Shown here: positions 1 through 9,817 of the stretch, piece by piece
Position numbering within the stretch: the first letter of the stretch is position 1
Layout of the letters: each line of letters starts with the position of its first letter
Translations under genes and position numbers: made by a program
The notes under the pieces: model-generated
The model's input: only the letters and a program-made list of their open reading frames with translations
The model's database searches: none
What the model was told of the DNA's origin: nothing
Assembly (NCBI GenBank): GCA_963723455.1
Contig: CAVRQM010000004.1
Location: 323,716-387,715 of the forward strand
From: CAVRQM01 sp963723455
GTDB lineage: Bacteria > Pseudomonadota > Alphaproteobacteria > Acetobacterales > Acetobacteraceae
Direction of reading: 5' to 3'
DNA: 64,000 bases

Positions 1-161
1 TGGATGAAGCGCGCCTTCAGCGTGGTCAGCCCGTTCAGATACGCCTCGATGCGCGCGATGTCGGCACGATCCTGCGCGGTCGGGACGAATTGCTGCGCGA
101 AGGCAGGTCGGGGCAGCGCCGCCAGCAATGGCAGCGCCGCCAGCAGGGTGCGGCGTTTCAT
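1..161 (-). CDS. lolA: LolA-like outer-membrane lipoprotein carrier protein (5' part only)
   Basis: Only the first ~53 codons lie in the window. The protein begins with an Arg-rich start and a Leu/Ala-rich signal peptide ending in a PAFA-Q-like cleavage site. It continues with D-I-A-R-I-E-A-Y-L-N-G-L-T-T-L-K-A-R-F, which matches the start of mature LolA/LolA-like proteins. LolA is the periplasmic chaperone that carries lipoproteins from the inner membrane to LolB. Its ATG overlaps the stop of the upstream reductase gene (ATGA at 161-158), so the two genes are probably translationally coupled. The identification rests on a short stretch, so another LolA-fold periplasmic protein is possible. 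Confidence 0.7.
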   Translation of the reverse strand, partial: MKRRTLLAALPLLAALPRPAFAQQFVPTAQDRADIARIEAYLNGLTTLKARFI

Positions 162-1268
162 CCCGCCGATGTGGCAGACGCCGCCCCCGGTTCCAATCCC
201 GGCACCCCGCTGGTTGTGGAATACTCGAAATGCAGGTCCGTGCCGGGTCGCGCGATCGGGTGGATGGCGTGCGCCGCTACCGCCGCCTCGGAGAACCCCT
301 GCAGGATCAGCTTCAGCTTGCCCGGATAGGTCGTCACGTCGCCGATGGCGAAGATGCCCGGCACGCTGGTCTGGCAGGTCGCCGGATCGATCACGACGTG
401 GTGGCGCTCCAGCGCCAGCCCCCAGCCGGCGATCGGCCCCAGATCCATCGACAGCCCGAAGAACGCCAGCAGCACGTCGGCCTCCAGCCGGCGCGTCGCG
501 CCGTCCAGATCGCCGACCGTCACCGCCTCCAGTCGCCCGCCCGTGCCGTGCAGCGCGGCCAGCTGGCACGGCACGACCATGTCCAGCTCGCCCGCCGCCG
601 CCGCCGCCGCCAGCTGGGCCGCCGTCTCGGGCGCGGCGCGGAACCTGGCCCGCCGATGCACCACGGCGATGCGCGACGCCACCCCGCGCAGGGCCAGCGC
701 CCAGTCCACCGCCGAGTCGCCGCCGCCGGCGATCACCACCCGGCGACCGCGCAGCGCCTCACGCGAGCGCACCCAGTACCTGCACGCAGCCGCTGGCCTC
801 GTACGCCTCCAGTCCGTCGAGCGGCGGCCGGTTCGGGCCGAACGCGCCGACCCCCGCCGCGACCACCACGGCGCGGGCTTGGACAACGTCGCCCCGGTCT
901 GTGCCGATGCTGAACGCGCCGGCCTGCCCGGCAATGCGCTCCACCCGTCGGCCGAGCAGGAGCGGCGGGGCGAACGGGGCGATCTGGCGCTCCAGATGCT
1001 CGATCAGCGATCCCGCCGAGATCGCCGGGTGCGCCGGAATGTCGTAGATCGGCTTTTCCGGATACAGCGCGGTGCATTGGCCGCCGGTCTCGCTCAGCGC
1101 GTCGATCAGCACGCTGGACAGTTTCAGCATGCCGCACTCGAACGCCGCGAACAGCCCGACCGGGCCGGCGCCGATGATCGCCACGTCAGTCTCGATGCCG
1201 GTCTGGATCGCCGCCTCGACGGTGGTCTCGGTGGTGGTCTCGGTGGTGGTCTCGGTGGTCTGGGTCAT
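158..1268 (-). CDS. Ferredoxin/flavodoxin-NADP+ reductase, thioredoxin-reductase-like type; one frameshift
   Basis: FAD enzyme that moves electrons between NADPH and ferredoxin or flavodoxin. The N-terminal FAD fold has GAGPVGL, followed by the family signature GGQCTALYPEKPIYDIPAHP. The second nucleotide fold has RRVVIAGGGDSAVDWAL, and the C-terminal FAD contact is GIFAIGDVTTYPGKLKLILQ. There is no CxxC pair, which separates it from thioredoxin reductase. The reading frame breaks near 775-780: residues up to GCVQ are in one frame and YWVRSREALRGRRVV continues in the next, as if one G were extra. Total length (~370 residues) then fits the family. The N-terminus carries an unusual Thr/Glu repeat. 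Its start lies only 22 bp from the divergent tsaE start. Confidence 0.85.
1217..1259 (-). repeat. 12-nt tandem repeat coding for Thr-Thr-Glu units
   Basis: At the 5' end of the reductase gene the unit ACCACCGAGACC is repeated about three and a half times, giving a TTETTTETTTETT segment just before the FAD-binding fold. Such a repeat could vary in copy number by slippage. It is in frame, so unit changes would alter only the length of the N-terminal tail. Confidence 0.8.
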
Positions 1269-1290
1269 GGCCGCATGCTACCCCGGCGCC

Positions 1291-1734
1291 ATGCCGCCGT
1301 CGCCCGCCTTGCCGCTGCCTGACCTCGCCGCCACCGAACGCCTCGCCGCCTGCGTCGCCGGACTGGCCCGCCCGGGCGACGCGATCCTGCTCTCCGGCCC
1401 GCTCGGCGCCGGGAAGAGCGCGTTTGCCCGCGCGTTCCTGCGCCACGCTGCCGGCGACCCGGCGCTGGAAGTGCCCAGCCCGACCTTCACGCTGGTCCAG
1501 ACCTACGACCTGCAGGCGTTCCGCGCGCACCACTTCGACCTGTGGCGGCTGCACGGCCCGGCCGCCCTGGCCGAGTTGGGATGGGACGACGCGCTGCGCG
1601 ACGTGGTCCTGGTGGAATGGCCGGATCGGCTGGGCGAGTTGCGGCCGGCCGGCGCCCTGGGCCTGGATTTCGCACCCGTGTCCGACGCCGCGCGCCGCGT
1701 CGTGCTCACCGGATGGCCGGGGCGCCTGCCGTGA
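1291..1734 (+). CDS. tsaE: tRNA N6-threonylcarbamoyladenosine biosynthesis ATPase TsaE
   Basis: P-loop ATPase of the TsaB-TsaD-TsaE complex, which makes the t6A37 modification on ANN-decoding tRNAs. Visible motifs are Walker A GPLGAGKSAFARAFL (about residues 34-48), the family motif VPSPTFTLVQTY, and the HFDLWRL and VEWPDRL motifs near the C-terminus. At 147 residues it has the usual length. The ATG at 1291 is chosen because the next in-frame candidates lie inside the divergent reductase gene. It opens a plus-strand operon; its stop overlaps the GTG of murU (GTGA). In related alphaproteobacteria an aminoglycoside-phosphotransferase-like sugar kinase (AmgK) usually sits between tsaE and murU; none is present here. 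Confidence 0.93.
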   Translation: MPPSPALPLPDLAATERLAACVAGLARPGDAILLSGPLGAGKSAFARAFLRHAAGDPALEVPSPTFTLVQTYDLQAFRAHHFDLWRLHGPAALAELGWDDALRDVVLVEWPDRLGELRPAGALGLDFAPVSDAARRVVLTGWPGRLP

Positions 1735-2459
1735 TCCGGCCGCGCACCGCGATGCTGCTGGCGGCCGGGCTGGGCACGCGGATGCGGCCGCTCACGCAGT
1801 CCACGGCCAAGCCGCTGCTGCCGCTCGGCGGCCGGCCGCTGCTGGACCACGCGCTCGACCGCCTCGCCGCTGCCGGCGTGCAGACCGTGGTGGTCAACGC
1901 GCATTGGCAGTCGGCCCGGATGTCCGCCCATCTCTGCGCCCGCCCGCGCCCGCCGGAGATCGTGCTGCGCCACGAGGCGAGCCTGCTGGACACCGGCGGC
2001 AGCGTGGCCGCCGCGCTGGACGCGCTCGGCGACGGCCCGTTTTTCGTGGTCAACGGCGACGCCTTCTGGCTTGACGGGCCGACGCCGGCGCTGGACCGCA
2101 TCGCTGCCGCCTGGGACAACTCGGTGGATGCCGTATTGCTGGTGCATCGCGGGTTCCAGGTGCAGGCCGATGTCGGGCGCGGCGATTTCGCGATCGACCC
2201 GTGGGGCGGGGTGCGCCGCCCGGCCGAGCTGGAGATCGTGCCGTATGTCTTCGCCGGCGTGCAGCTTGCCTCGGTTGCGCTGTTCGCCGATGCGCCGGCC
2301 GGGCGGTTCAGCATGAACCTGCTCTGGGACCGGGCCATCGCCGCTGGACGGCTGCGCGCGGTGGTGCATGACGGGCTGTGGTTCCACCTGTCCACCCCGC
2401 CGGACCTGGCGCGCGCCGAGAGCAGCCTGCACGACCGCGCCACGGGCGAGGCGCGATGA
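1731..2459 (+). CDS. murU: N-acetylmuramate alpha-1-phosphate uridylyltransferase-like nucleotidyltransferase
   Basis: Sugar-phosphate nucleotidyltransferase of the peptidoglycan-recycling bypass, converting MurNAc-1-P plus UTP to UDP-MurNAc. The N-terminal pyrophosphorylase signature AAGLGTRMRPLT is followed by TAKPLLPLGGRPLLDHAL. VVNGDAFWLDG supplies the metal-binding Asp, and FHLSTPPDLARAE ends the fold. The start is taken as GTG at 1731, which gives VIRPRTAMLLAAGLG and a 4-nt overlap with tsaE. An in-frame ATG at 1713 would add six residues inside tsaE. It overlaps addB by ATGA. The usual partner kinase AmgK is not next to it, so the substrate assignment is by family only. Confidence 0.82.
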   Translation: MIRPRTAMLLAAGLGTRMRPLTQSTAKPLLPLGGRPLLDHALDRLAAAGVQTVVVNAHWQSARMSAHLCARPRPPEIVLRHEASLLDTGGSVAAALDALGDGPFFVVNGDAFWLDGPTPALDRIAAAWDNSVDAVLLVHRGFQVQADVGRGDFAIDPWGGVRRPAELEIVPYVFAGVQLASVALFADAPAGRFSMNLLWDRAIAAGRLRAVVHDGLWFHLSTPPDLARAESSLHDRATGEAR

Positions 2460-5356
2460 TCGCCGCCATCCCGCCCGGCGTGCCGTTCCTGGAGGCGCTG
2501 GCCCGGCGCTGGCTGGATCGGTATGAAGCAGACCCGTCGCGCGGCCTGATCCTGCTGCCCACCCGCCGGGCGGCGCGCGCGCTGGCCGGGGCCTTCCTGC
2601 AGGTCTCCGGCGGCCGGCCGATGCTGCTGCCGCGCATCACCGCGCTGGGCGCGCTCGACGAGACGCCGCTGGCGCTTGCCGGCGCGCTGGATCTGCCGCC
2701 GGCGGTGGCGGCGATGCCGCGCCTTGCGGCACTCGCCGGGCTGGTGCTGAAGCTGCCCGAGGACCGCGGCGGCGTGCGCTTGGCCGACCGCGCCTGGGCG
2801 CTGGCCGGCGAACTCGCCGCCCTGATGGACGAAGCCGAGGCGGCCGAGGTGACGCTGCCCGAGGCGCTGGCCCGCGCCTGCGGCGGCGGCTACGCGGAAC
2901 ACTGGGAGGTCACGCTGCGGTTCCTGCAGATCGTGACCGCCGCCTGGCCGGACTGGCTGGCGGCGCACGGGCTGATGAACCCGGCGGCACGGCAGGCGGC
3001 GCTGCTGGATGCGCAGGCCGAGGCATGGACGGCGCTGCCGCCAGGCTCGCCGGTCTGGGCGGCCGGAATGACTGGCGCGACGCCCGCCATCGCCCGGCTG
3101 CTGCGCGTGGTGGCGGGGCTGCCGGAGGGCCGGGTGGTGCTGCCGTGGCTCGATCGCAGCCTGCATGGCGCGGCGCTGGGGGCGACGCATCCGCAGGCGG
3201 CGCTGCACGACCTGCTGGCCGGACTCGGCGCCGCCGCGGGCGAGGTGCAGGACTGGTCCGACGCCTCGGTGACGTCGCCCGCCCGGGCGGCGCTGCTGGC
3301 CGGGGCGCTGCTGCCCGCGGATCTGCTGGGGCGCTGGCGCGCCAGCGAGGCGCCGGCGGCGCACGGGCTTCTGCGCCTGGACGCCGCCGATCAGCAGGAG
3401 GAGGCGGCGGCCATCGCGCTGATCCTGCGCGACGCGCTGGAGACGCCGGGCCGCCGCGCGGCGCTGGTGACGCCGGATCGCGGGCTGGCGCAGCGGGTCG
3501 CGGCCGAACTGCTGCGTTGGGGCGTGGTCGCCGACGACAGCGCCGGCGAGCCGATCGCCGAGACGCCGCCGGCGATGTTCCTGCGGCTGCTGGCGCGCGC
3601 GGTGGCCGAGGATCTCGCCCCGGTGCCGCTGCTTGCCGTGCTGAAACACCCGTTCGCCGCCGCCGGTCTGCCGCACGCCGCCTGCCGCCGCGCCGCGCGC
3701 GCGCTGGAGCGCGCCGCGCTGCGCGGGCCGCGGCCGCCGCCCGGCTTCACCGGCCTGCGCCGGGCGCTGGCGGCGCGGCCCGACGATGCCGCCGCCGATC
3801 TGGTCGAGCGGCTGCGGGCGGCGCTCGAGGCGCTGCTGCGCCTCGCGCCGCCGGCCGAGTATGCGCCGCGCGACATGCTGGCGGCACTGATCGAGGCCGC
3901 CGAGTCGCTGGCGAGCACCGATGTGGCTGCTGGCGCCGACCTGCTGTGGCGCGGCGAGGAGGGCGAGGCTCTGGCCGCGCTGCTGGCCGACGCGCTGCCG
4001 GCCTGGGAGATGCTGCCGGCACAACCGCCGGCCGTGCTGCCCGGCCTGCTGGATGCGATGCTGGCCGGCGGCGTGGTGCGCACCCGCCGCGCCCTGCGCG
4101 GCCGGAACGCCGCCGCCGAACATCCGCGCGTGTCCATCTGGGGCCTGCTGGAAGCGCGGCTGCAGGCGGCTGACGTGGTGGTGCTGGGAGGGCTGTCCGA
4201 GGGCGTTTGGCCGCCGGCCACCGATCCCGGCCCGTGGATGAGCCGGCCGATGCGCGCCGCCGCCGGCCTGCCCAGTGCCGACGCCCGCATCGGCCAGGCC
4301 GCGCATGACTTCGTCATGGCCGCGTGCAGCGCGCCGCTGGCCGTGCTGTCCACGCCGCTGCGCCGCGACGGCGCGCCCGCCGTGCCGGCCCGCTGGCTGG
4401 CGCGCATCGAGGCGCGGCTCGGCGTGGCGCTGCCGGCGCACCCGGCGGTCGCCTGGGCGCGGAGGCTGGACCAGCCGGCGGACGGGCGCGGCCGGCCCTG
4501 CGCCGCGCCGCAGCCGCGCCCGCCGGTCGCGCTGCGCCCGCGCCGGCTCGGCGTGACCGAGATCGAGACGCTGATCGGCGATCCGTATGCAATATACGCA
4601 AAGCGCATCCTCAAGCTGCGCCGGCTCGATCCGCTGGACCAATCCACCGACCAGCTCGACTACGGCAAGCTGGTGCATCGCGGCATCGAGCTGTTCCTGG
4701 AACGGCACACGCAGGACTGGCCGGCCGACCCGGCGCCGGCGCTGCGCGAGGCGATGGGCCGCGCGTTGCTGCAGGCGTCGCTGCGCCCGGCGGCCGTGGC
4801 CTGGTGGGCGCCGCGCCTGGCGCGCATCGCCGACTGGATCGCCGCCGAGGAGCAGCGCCGCCGCGTCGTCGCGGCCCCGGCGCAGATCGCCGCCGAGGTC
4901 GCCGGCGAATGGCAACTTGGCGGCCACGTCGTCACCGCCCGCGCCGACCGCATCGAGCGGCGGGCGGATGGCAGCCTGGCGATCCTGGACTACAAGACCG
5001 GCACGCCGCCGGACCGCAGGCAGGTGCATGACGGCTCCGCCCCGCAGCTGCCGCTGGAGGCGGCGATGGCCGAGGCGGGCGCGTTCGCTGGCGTGCCGGC
5101 CGGCCCGGTGCGCGAACTGGCCTACTGGAGGCTCAGCGGCGGCCACGAGCCGGGGCGCGTGCATGAGCCGCTGAAAAAGCCGCAGGAGCTGGCCGACATC
5201 ATCGCCGACGCGCCCGGCCACATCCGCGCGCTGCTCGCCGCATTCGACGACCCCGACCATCCCTATGCGCACCAGCCGCACCCCGGCCGCGCGACGCGCG
5301 GGGACTATGCGCAACTGGCGCGGGCGGGCGAACTGGCCGGGGCGGCGGACGAGTGA
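2456..5356 (+). CDS. addB: Double-strand break repair protein AddB (alphaproteobacterial type)
   Basis: Helicase-like and nuclease subunit of AddAB, which resects double-strand DNA ends and loads RecA, analogous to RecBCD. The 966-residue protein has LLPTRRAARALAGAF near the N-terminus. A degenerate UvrD-type core follows, with VVLGGLSEGVWPPATDPGPW as a conserved landmark. A C-terminal PD-(D/E)XK nuclease domain begins around GVTEIETLIGDPYAIYA and contains the catalytic ILDYKTGTPP. The ATG at 2456 overlaps the murU stop. The gene stop overlaps the GTG of a beta-lactamase gene, which separates it from addA; normally addA follows directly. Confidence 0.92.
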   Translation: MIAAIPPGVPFLEALARRWLDRYEADPSRGLILLPTRRAARALAGAFLQVSGGRPMLLPRITALGALDETPLALAGALDLPPAVAAMPRLAALAGLVLKLPEDRGGVRLADRAWALAGELAALMDEAEAAEVTLPEALARACGGGYAEHWEVTLRFLQIVTAAWPDWLAAHGLMNPAARQAALLDAQAEAWTALPPGSPVWAAGMTGATPAIARLLRVVAGLPEGRVVLPWLDRSLHGAALGATHPQAALHDLLAGLGAAAGEVQDWSDASVTSPARAALLAGALLPADLLGRWRASEAPAAHGLLRLDAADQQEEAAAIALILRDALETPGRRAALVTPDRGLAQRVAAELLRWGVVADDSAGEPIAETPPAMFLRLLARAVAEDLAPVPLLAVLKHPFAAAGLPHAACRRAARALERAALRGPRPPPGFTGLRRALAARPDDAAADLVERLRAALEALLRLAPPAEYAPRDMLAALIEAAESLASTDVAAGADLLWRGEEGEALAALLADALPAWEMLPAQPPAVLPGLLDAMLAGGVVRTRRALRGRNAAAEHPRVSIWGLLEARLQAADVVVLGGLSEGVWPPATDPGPWMSRPMRAAAGLPSADARIGQAAHDFVMAACSAPLAVLSTPLRRDGAPAVPARWLARIEARLGVALPAHPAVAWARRLDQPADGRGRPCAAPQPRPPVALRPRRLGVTEIETLIGDPYAIYAKRILKLRRLDPLDQSTDQLDYGKLVHRGIELFLERHTQDWPADPAPALREAMGRALLQASLRPAAVAWWAPRLARIADWIAAEEQRRRVVAAPAQIAAEVAGEWQLGGHVVTARADRIERRADGSLAILDYKTGTPPDRRQVHDGSAPQLPLEAAMAEAGAFAGVPAGPVRELAYWRLSGGHEPGRVHEPLKKPQELADIIADAPGHIRALLAAFDDPDHPYAHQPHPGRATRGDYAQLARAGELAGAADE

Positions 5357-6216
5357 CGGCTGGTCCCGTGCTGCCGCGCCGGTCGGTCCTGCTCGCCCCG
5401 CTGCTGGCGGTGCCGGTCGCGCGCGCCGACGACCCGGCAGCGGCGTTGCGGCGCGGGCTTGCCGCGCTGGAACGCCGGCATGGCGGCCGGCTTGGCGTCG
5501 CGGTCCTGGACACCGCGACGGGCCGGCGCGTCGCGCGGCGCGGCGATGAACAATTCGCCCTGTGCAGCACCTACAAGCTGCTCGCCGCGGCCTGCGTGCT
5601 GGCGAGGGTCGATCGCGGGCAGGAACGGCTGGATCGCCGCGTCGCCTATTCGCGCGCCGAACGCGTGGCCTATTCCCCGGTGACCGGGCAGCATTCCAGC
5701 CTGCCGGTCGGCGAGCTCTGCGCCGCCGCGGTCACGCTCAGCGACAACACGGCCGGCAACCTGCTGCTGGACAGCCTGGGCGGCCCGGCGGCGCTTACGG
5801 CATACCTGCGTGCGCTCGGCGACGGCGCCACCCGCCTGGATCGCCGGGAGCCGGCGCTGAACGAGGCTGCGCCGGGCGATCCGCGCGACACCACCACCCC
5901 GCTCGCGATGCTTGGAACGTTGCGCCGGATCGTGCTCGGCAAGGCGCTGTCCGCGGTTTCGCGCGCGCAGGTGACTGCATGGCTGGTCGGCAGCGAAACT
6001 GGCGGCGAGCGTCTGCGGGCGGGCGTGCCGCCGGGCTGGCGGGTCGGCGACAAGACCGGCTCCGGCGCGCACCAGGCGACGAACGACGTGGCCGTGATCT
6101 GGCCGCCGGGCCGCGCGCCGATCGTCGTGACGGCGCTCTATGCCGAAGCCAGCGCATCGCAAGCGCAGCGGAACGCCGTACTGGCGGACGTCGGGCGGCT
6201 GGCGGCGGCGATCTGA
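5353..6216 (+). CDS. bla: Class A beta-lactamase
   Basis: Secreted serine hydrolase that opens beta-lactam rings. All class A catalytic motifs are visible: STYK (nucleophile Ser and Lys, motif CSTYKLLAA), the SDN loop (TLSDNTAGNLLLD), the omega-loop REPALNEA with the general-base Glu and Asn, and KTG in VGDKTGSGAHQATND. The N-terminus (PRRSVLLAPLLAVPVARA-D) looks like a Tat or Sec signal peptide with twin arginine-like character. At 287 residues it has normal length. It starts at GTG 5353, overlapping the addB stop. Its TGA shares one base with the addA ATG (TGATG), so it is translationally coupled inside a DNA-repair operon. Spectrum cannot be judged from sequence. Confidence 0.93.
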   Translation: MTAGPVLPRRSVLLAPLLAVPVARADDPAAALRRGLAALERRHGGRLGVAVLDTATGRRVARRGDEQFALCSTYKLLAAACVLARVDRGQERLDRRVAYSRAERVAYSPVTGQHSSLPVGELCAAAVTLSDNTAGNLLLDSLGGPAALTAYLRALGDGATRLDRREPALNEAAPGDPRDTTTPLAMLGTLRRIVLGKALSAVSRAQVTAWLVGSETGGERLRAGVPPGWRVGDKTGSGAHQATNDVAVIWPPGRAPIVVTALYAEASASQAQRNAVLADVGRLAAAI

Positions 6217-9200
6217 TGAACGCGGATCTCTCCGCCCGCGACCGCGCCAACGCAGCGCAGCGTGCCGCCTCCGACCCGGCGGTGTCGGCGTTCGTCTCGG
6301 CCTCGGCCGGTTCGGGCAAGACCAAGCTGCTGACCGACCGGCTGCTGCGGCTGATGCTGGACGGGGCCGATCCGGGGCGCATCCAATGCCTGACCTACAC
6401 CCGCGCCGCCGCCGCCGAGATGGCGCTGCGGCTGCAGGCGGTGCTGGGGCGCTGGGTGACGCTGGCCGACGCCGAGCTGGACGCGGCGCTGCGCGGGCTG
6501 GAGGTGCAGCCGGGCGACGCACCGCGCGCCCGGGCGCGGGCGCTGTTTGCGACGGTGCTCGACCTGCCGGGCGGGATGCGGATCGGCACGATCCACGCCT
6601 TCTGCCAGTCGCTGCTGCGCCGCTTCCCGCTGGAGGCGCGCATCTCGCCGCATTTCGCCGTCCTGGAGGAGGCGCAGGAACACGCCACCCGCCGCGACGC
6701 GACCGAGGCGGTGCTGGGCGACATGCCGCCGGAGGCGTCCGGGGCTGCCGATCGCGCCGCGCAGGCCGCCACCCTGCGCGCGGCGCTGGAGGCGATCGCC
6801 GGGCTGGTCACGCTGGCCGATTTCGATGCGCTGGTGCGCGGGCTGCTCGCCGAACGGGAGCGGCTTGCCGGACTGCTCGCCCGCGCGCCGGCGGAGATCG
6901 CCGCCGCCCAGCGCGCCGCGCTGGGCGCTCATCAAGACGAGGCGATGGTCTGGCAGGACGCCGTTGCCTGGGCGGACGAGGCCGGGCTACGCCGGACGCT
7001 GCAGGCGATCTGCGTTCACAAGGATGCCTCGCAAGGCATCCGCCGCGACGCGCTGCTCCAGCTTGACTGGCTGGCGCTGGGCGCGGCGGAGCGCGGCCCG
7101 CGCTGGGCCGAGTGGCGTGTCCACTTCGTCACCGCCAACGGGGCGCCCTGCGCCGCGACCTCGCTGCTGAACAAGAAGGTGGCCGAGCAGCGCCCGGATC
7201 TGCTGTCGCCGCTGCTGGCCGAGCAGGCCCGGATCGTCGAAATCGAGGACGCCGCCGCCGCCGCCCGCTGTGCGGCCAACTCCGCGGCGTTGGCGGCGCT
7301 GGCGATGCCGGTGGCCGGCAGGTACGTCCGGCGCAAGCAGGATGCGATCCGGCTCGACTACGCCGACCTGATCGACGCCACGCTAGGCCTGCTGCGCACG
7401 CCGGGGGCGGCCTGGGTGCTGTACAAGCTCGACGGCGGCCTGGATCACCTGTTGCTGGACGAGGTGCAGGACACCGCGCCGGCACAATGGCAGATTGCCG
7501 CCGCCCTGGTGGAGGAGTTCTTCGCTGGCGCCGGGGGGCGCGACGGCGCGCGCAATGCGCCGCGCACGGTGTTCGCGGTGGGCGACCGCAAGCAGTCGAT
7601 CTTCTCGTTCCAGGGCGCCGACCCGGACGGATTCGAGGCCTGGCGAGGCCGGCTCGGTCAGCGTGTGCGCCAGGCCGGCGCGGGCTGGCACGACGGCCGG
7701 CTGGACGTTTCGTTCCGCTCCACCAGCCCCGTTCTGGCGCTGGTCGATGCGGTGTTCGCCGACCCCGACGCCGCCGCCGGGGTGTGCGACGGCGAGACGC
7801 TGGCGCATCGCTCGGACCGGGCCGGTCAGGCGGGCACGGTCGAGCTGTGGCCGCTGGCGCCGAAGCCCGATCCCGACGCGCCGCCGCCCTGGGCGGTGCC
7901 GCGCGATCGGCAGGTGGTGAAAAGCGCCCCGCAGCGCCTGGCCGAGACCCTGGCCGACTGGATCGCGCGGGAGACCGACGGCAGCGTGGCGCTGCCCAGC
8001 CGCGGTCGCGCGCTGCTGCCCGGCGACGTGCTGGTGCTGGTGCGCCGGCGCAAGGCGGCCGGGTTCGCCGCCAGCCTGGTGCGCTGCCTGAAGCAGCGCG
8101 GCGTTCCGGTGGCCGGGCTGGACCGCATGATGCTGACCGAACAGCCGGCGGTCGCCGACCTGCTGGCTCTGTGCGACGCGCTGCTGCTGCCCGAGGACGA
8201 TGTCTCCCTCGCCTGCGTGCTGACCAGCCCGCTGGGCGGCCTGGATGACGACGACCTGCTGGCGCTGGCGCCCACGCGGTCTGGCTCGCTGTGGCAGGCG
8301 CTGCGTGCGCGCGCCGGCGAGCGCGCGGGATGGCAGCGGGCTGCGGCGTTCCTGGCGGCATTGTTCGCCCGCGTCGATTACGCGCCGCCGCACGCGCTGC
8401 TGGCCGAGGCGCTGGGGCCGCTCGGCGGCCGGGCGCGGCTGCTGGCGCGGCTGGGCCCGGAGGCGGCCGAGCCGATCGACGAACTGCTCGCCGCCGCCCT
8501 GGACTATGCCCGCGCCGAGCCGCCCTCGTTGCAGGGCTTCCTGCATTGGCTGCGGCGCAGCGCCGCCGAGGTGAAGCGCGAGGCGCATGGCGCGGCGGCG
8601 CGCGACGGCGCGGCGCCCGGCGGCATGGTGCGGATCATGACCGTGCATGGCGCCAAGGGCCTGCAAGCGCCGCTGGTGATCCTGCCCGACACCACGGCGC
8701 TGCCGAAGCCGGGCAGCGGCCTGCTGTGGGCCGGCGAGGCCGGGGCCGAGGTGCCGGTGTGGGCGCCGGTGACGGCGCTCGGCTGCGCCCGGCTCAAGAC
8801 GCTGCGCCAGGACGCGGCGGCGCGGCAGCTCGAAGAGTACCATCGGCTGCTGTATGTGGCGCTCACCCGGGCCGAGGACCGGCTGGTGGTGTGCGGTTGG
8901 CAGGCCGGCAAGCAGGTGGCGGACGGCACGCTGGTACCGGCTGGTCGAGCGCGGCTTGGCCCGGCTGCCGAGCGAGGCCGCGCCGCTGCTGGACTGGGGC
9001 GAGCGACGCTGGCATGCCTGCACCCAGACCGCTGTCCCAGATCGCGCCGCCCCGGCATACGCGCCCACGGTCTGCGCGCCGTTGCCGGCCTGGGCCGGTG
9101 CTGCGCCCGGCTGGGACGCAATCTCCGCCGCCCGCCGAGCCGGCGCTGCCGCAGCCCTTGGCCCCGAGCCGGCCGCAGGATGCGGCGCTCGGCCCGGTGC

Positions 9201-9745
9201 CGCCCGCCGCCTCGCCGCTGCGCCGCGTCCCGGGCGAGGCGGCGCGGTTCCGTCGCGGCCATGTACTGCACGCCTTGCTGCAGCATCTGCCGGAGTTGCC
9301 GGCCGAGCAGCGCCGCGCCGCCGCCAAACGCTTTCTGAGCCGGCCCGGCAACGCGCTGGGGCCGGGCGAGGCGGCGGACGCCCTGGCCGATGTCGCGTCG
9401 GTGCTGGAGCATCCGGCGCTGGCCCCCCTGTTCGGGCCAGAGGGCCGCGCCGAAGTGCCGTTGACCGGCGTGGTCGGCGGGCGGGTGGTGGGCGGGCTGG
9501 TGGACCGGCTGGCGGTGCTGCCCGACCGCGTGCTGGTCGCCGACTACAAGACTGCGCGAGCGCCGCCGGCCGGGCCGCAGGCCGCGCCGGTGCTGTATCT
9601 GCGGCAGATGGCGGCCTATCGCGCGGTGCTGCGCGCGGCGTTCCCGGGCCGCGACGTGCAATGCCTGCTGGTCTGGACCACCGGGGCGCAGGTGATGCCG
9701 CTGCCGCCGGCGCTGCTGGACAGCCATGCGCCCGGCCCGGCCTGA
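6216..9745 (+). CDS. addA: Double-strand break repair helicase AddA; two frameshifts near the C-terminal third
   Basis: UvrD-type ATP-dependent helicase/nuclease, partner of AddB. Motifs in order: Walker A SASAGSGKTKLL, motif Ia TYTRAAAAEM, GTIHAFCQSLLRRFPLEA, Walker B LLLDEVQDTAPAQWQIA, motif III FAVGDRKQSIFSFQGADP, motif V MTVHGAKGLQAPLVILPD, and motif VI LLYVALTRAEDRLVVCGW. The C-terminal nuclease motif is VLVADYKTAR. The frame changes near 8930 (DGTL to WYRLVERGLARL) and again between about 9090 and 9130 (into PAEPALPQPLAPSRPQ). Protein similarity continues through both breaks, so single-base indels are likely. If real, the protein would lose its nuclease domain. Confidence 0.9.
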
Positions 9746-9817
9746 GCCTGCGCCATCCGGTTGATCCGGCCGGCCGCCGCGCCCATCTTCGCAGCCGAGC
9801 AACGAAAGGACTTCGTC

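Noticed and set aside
1706..5314. Very long minus-strand open frame (over 1,200 codons) opposite murU and addB
   Set aside because: Pure antisense shadow in GC-rich DNA: Arg/Gln/Pro-rich translation without domains, while the plus strand has conserved MurU and AddB motifs.
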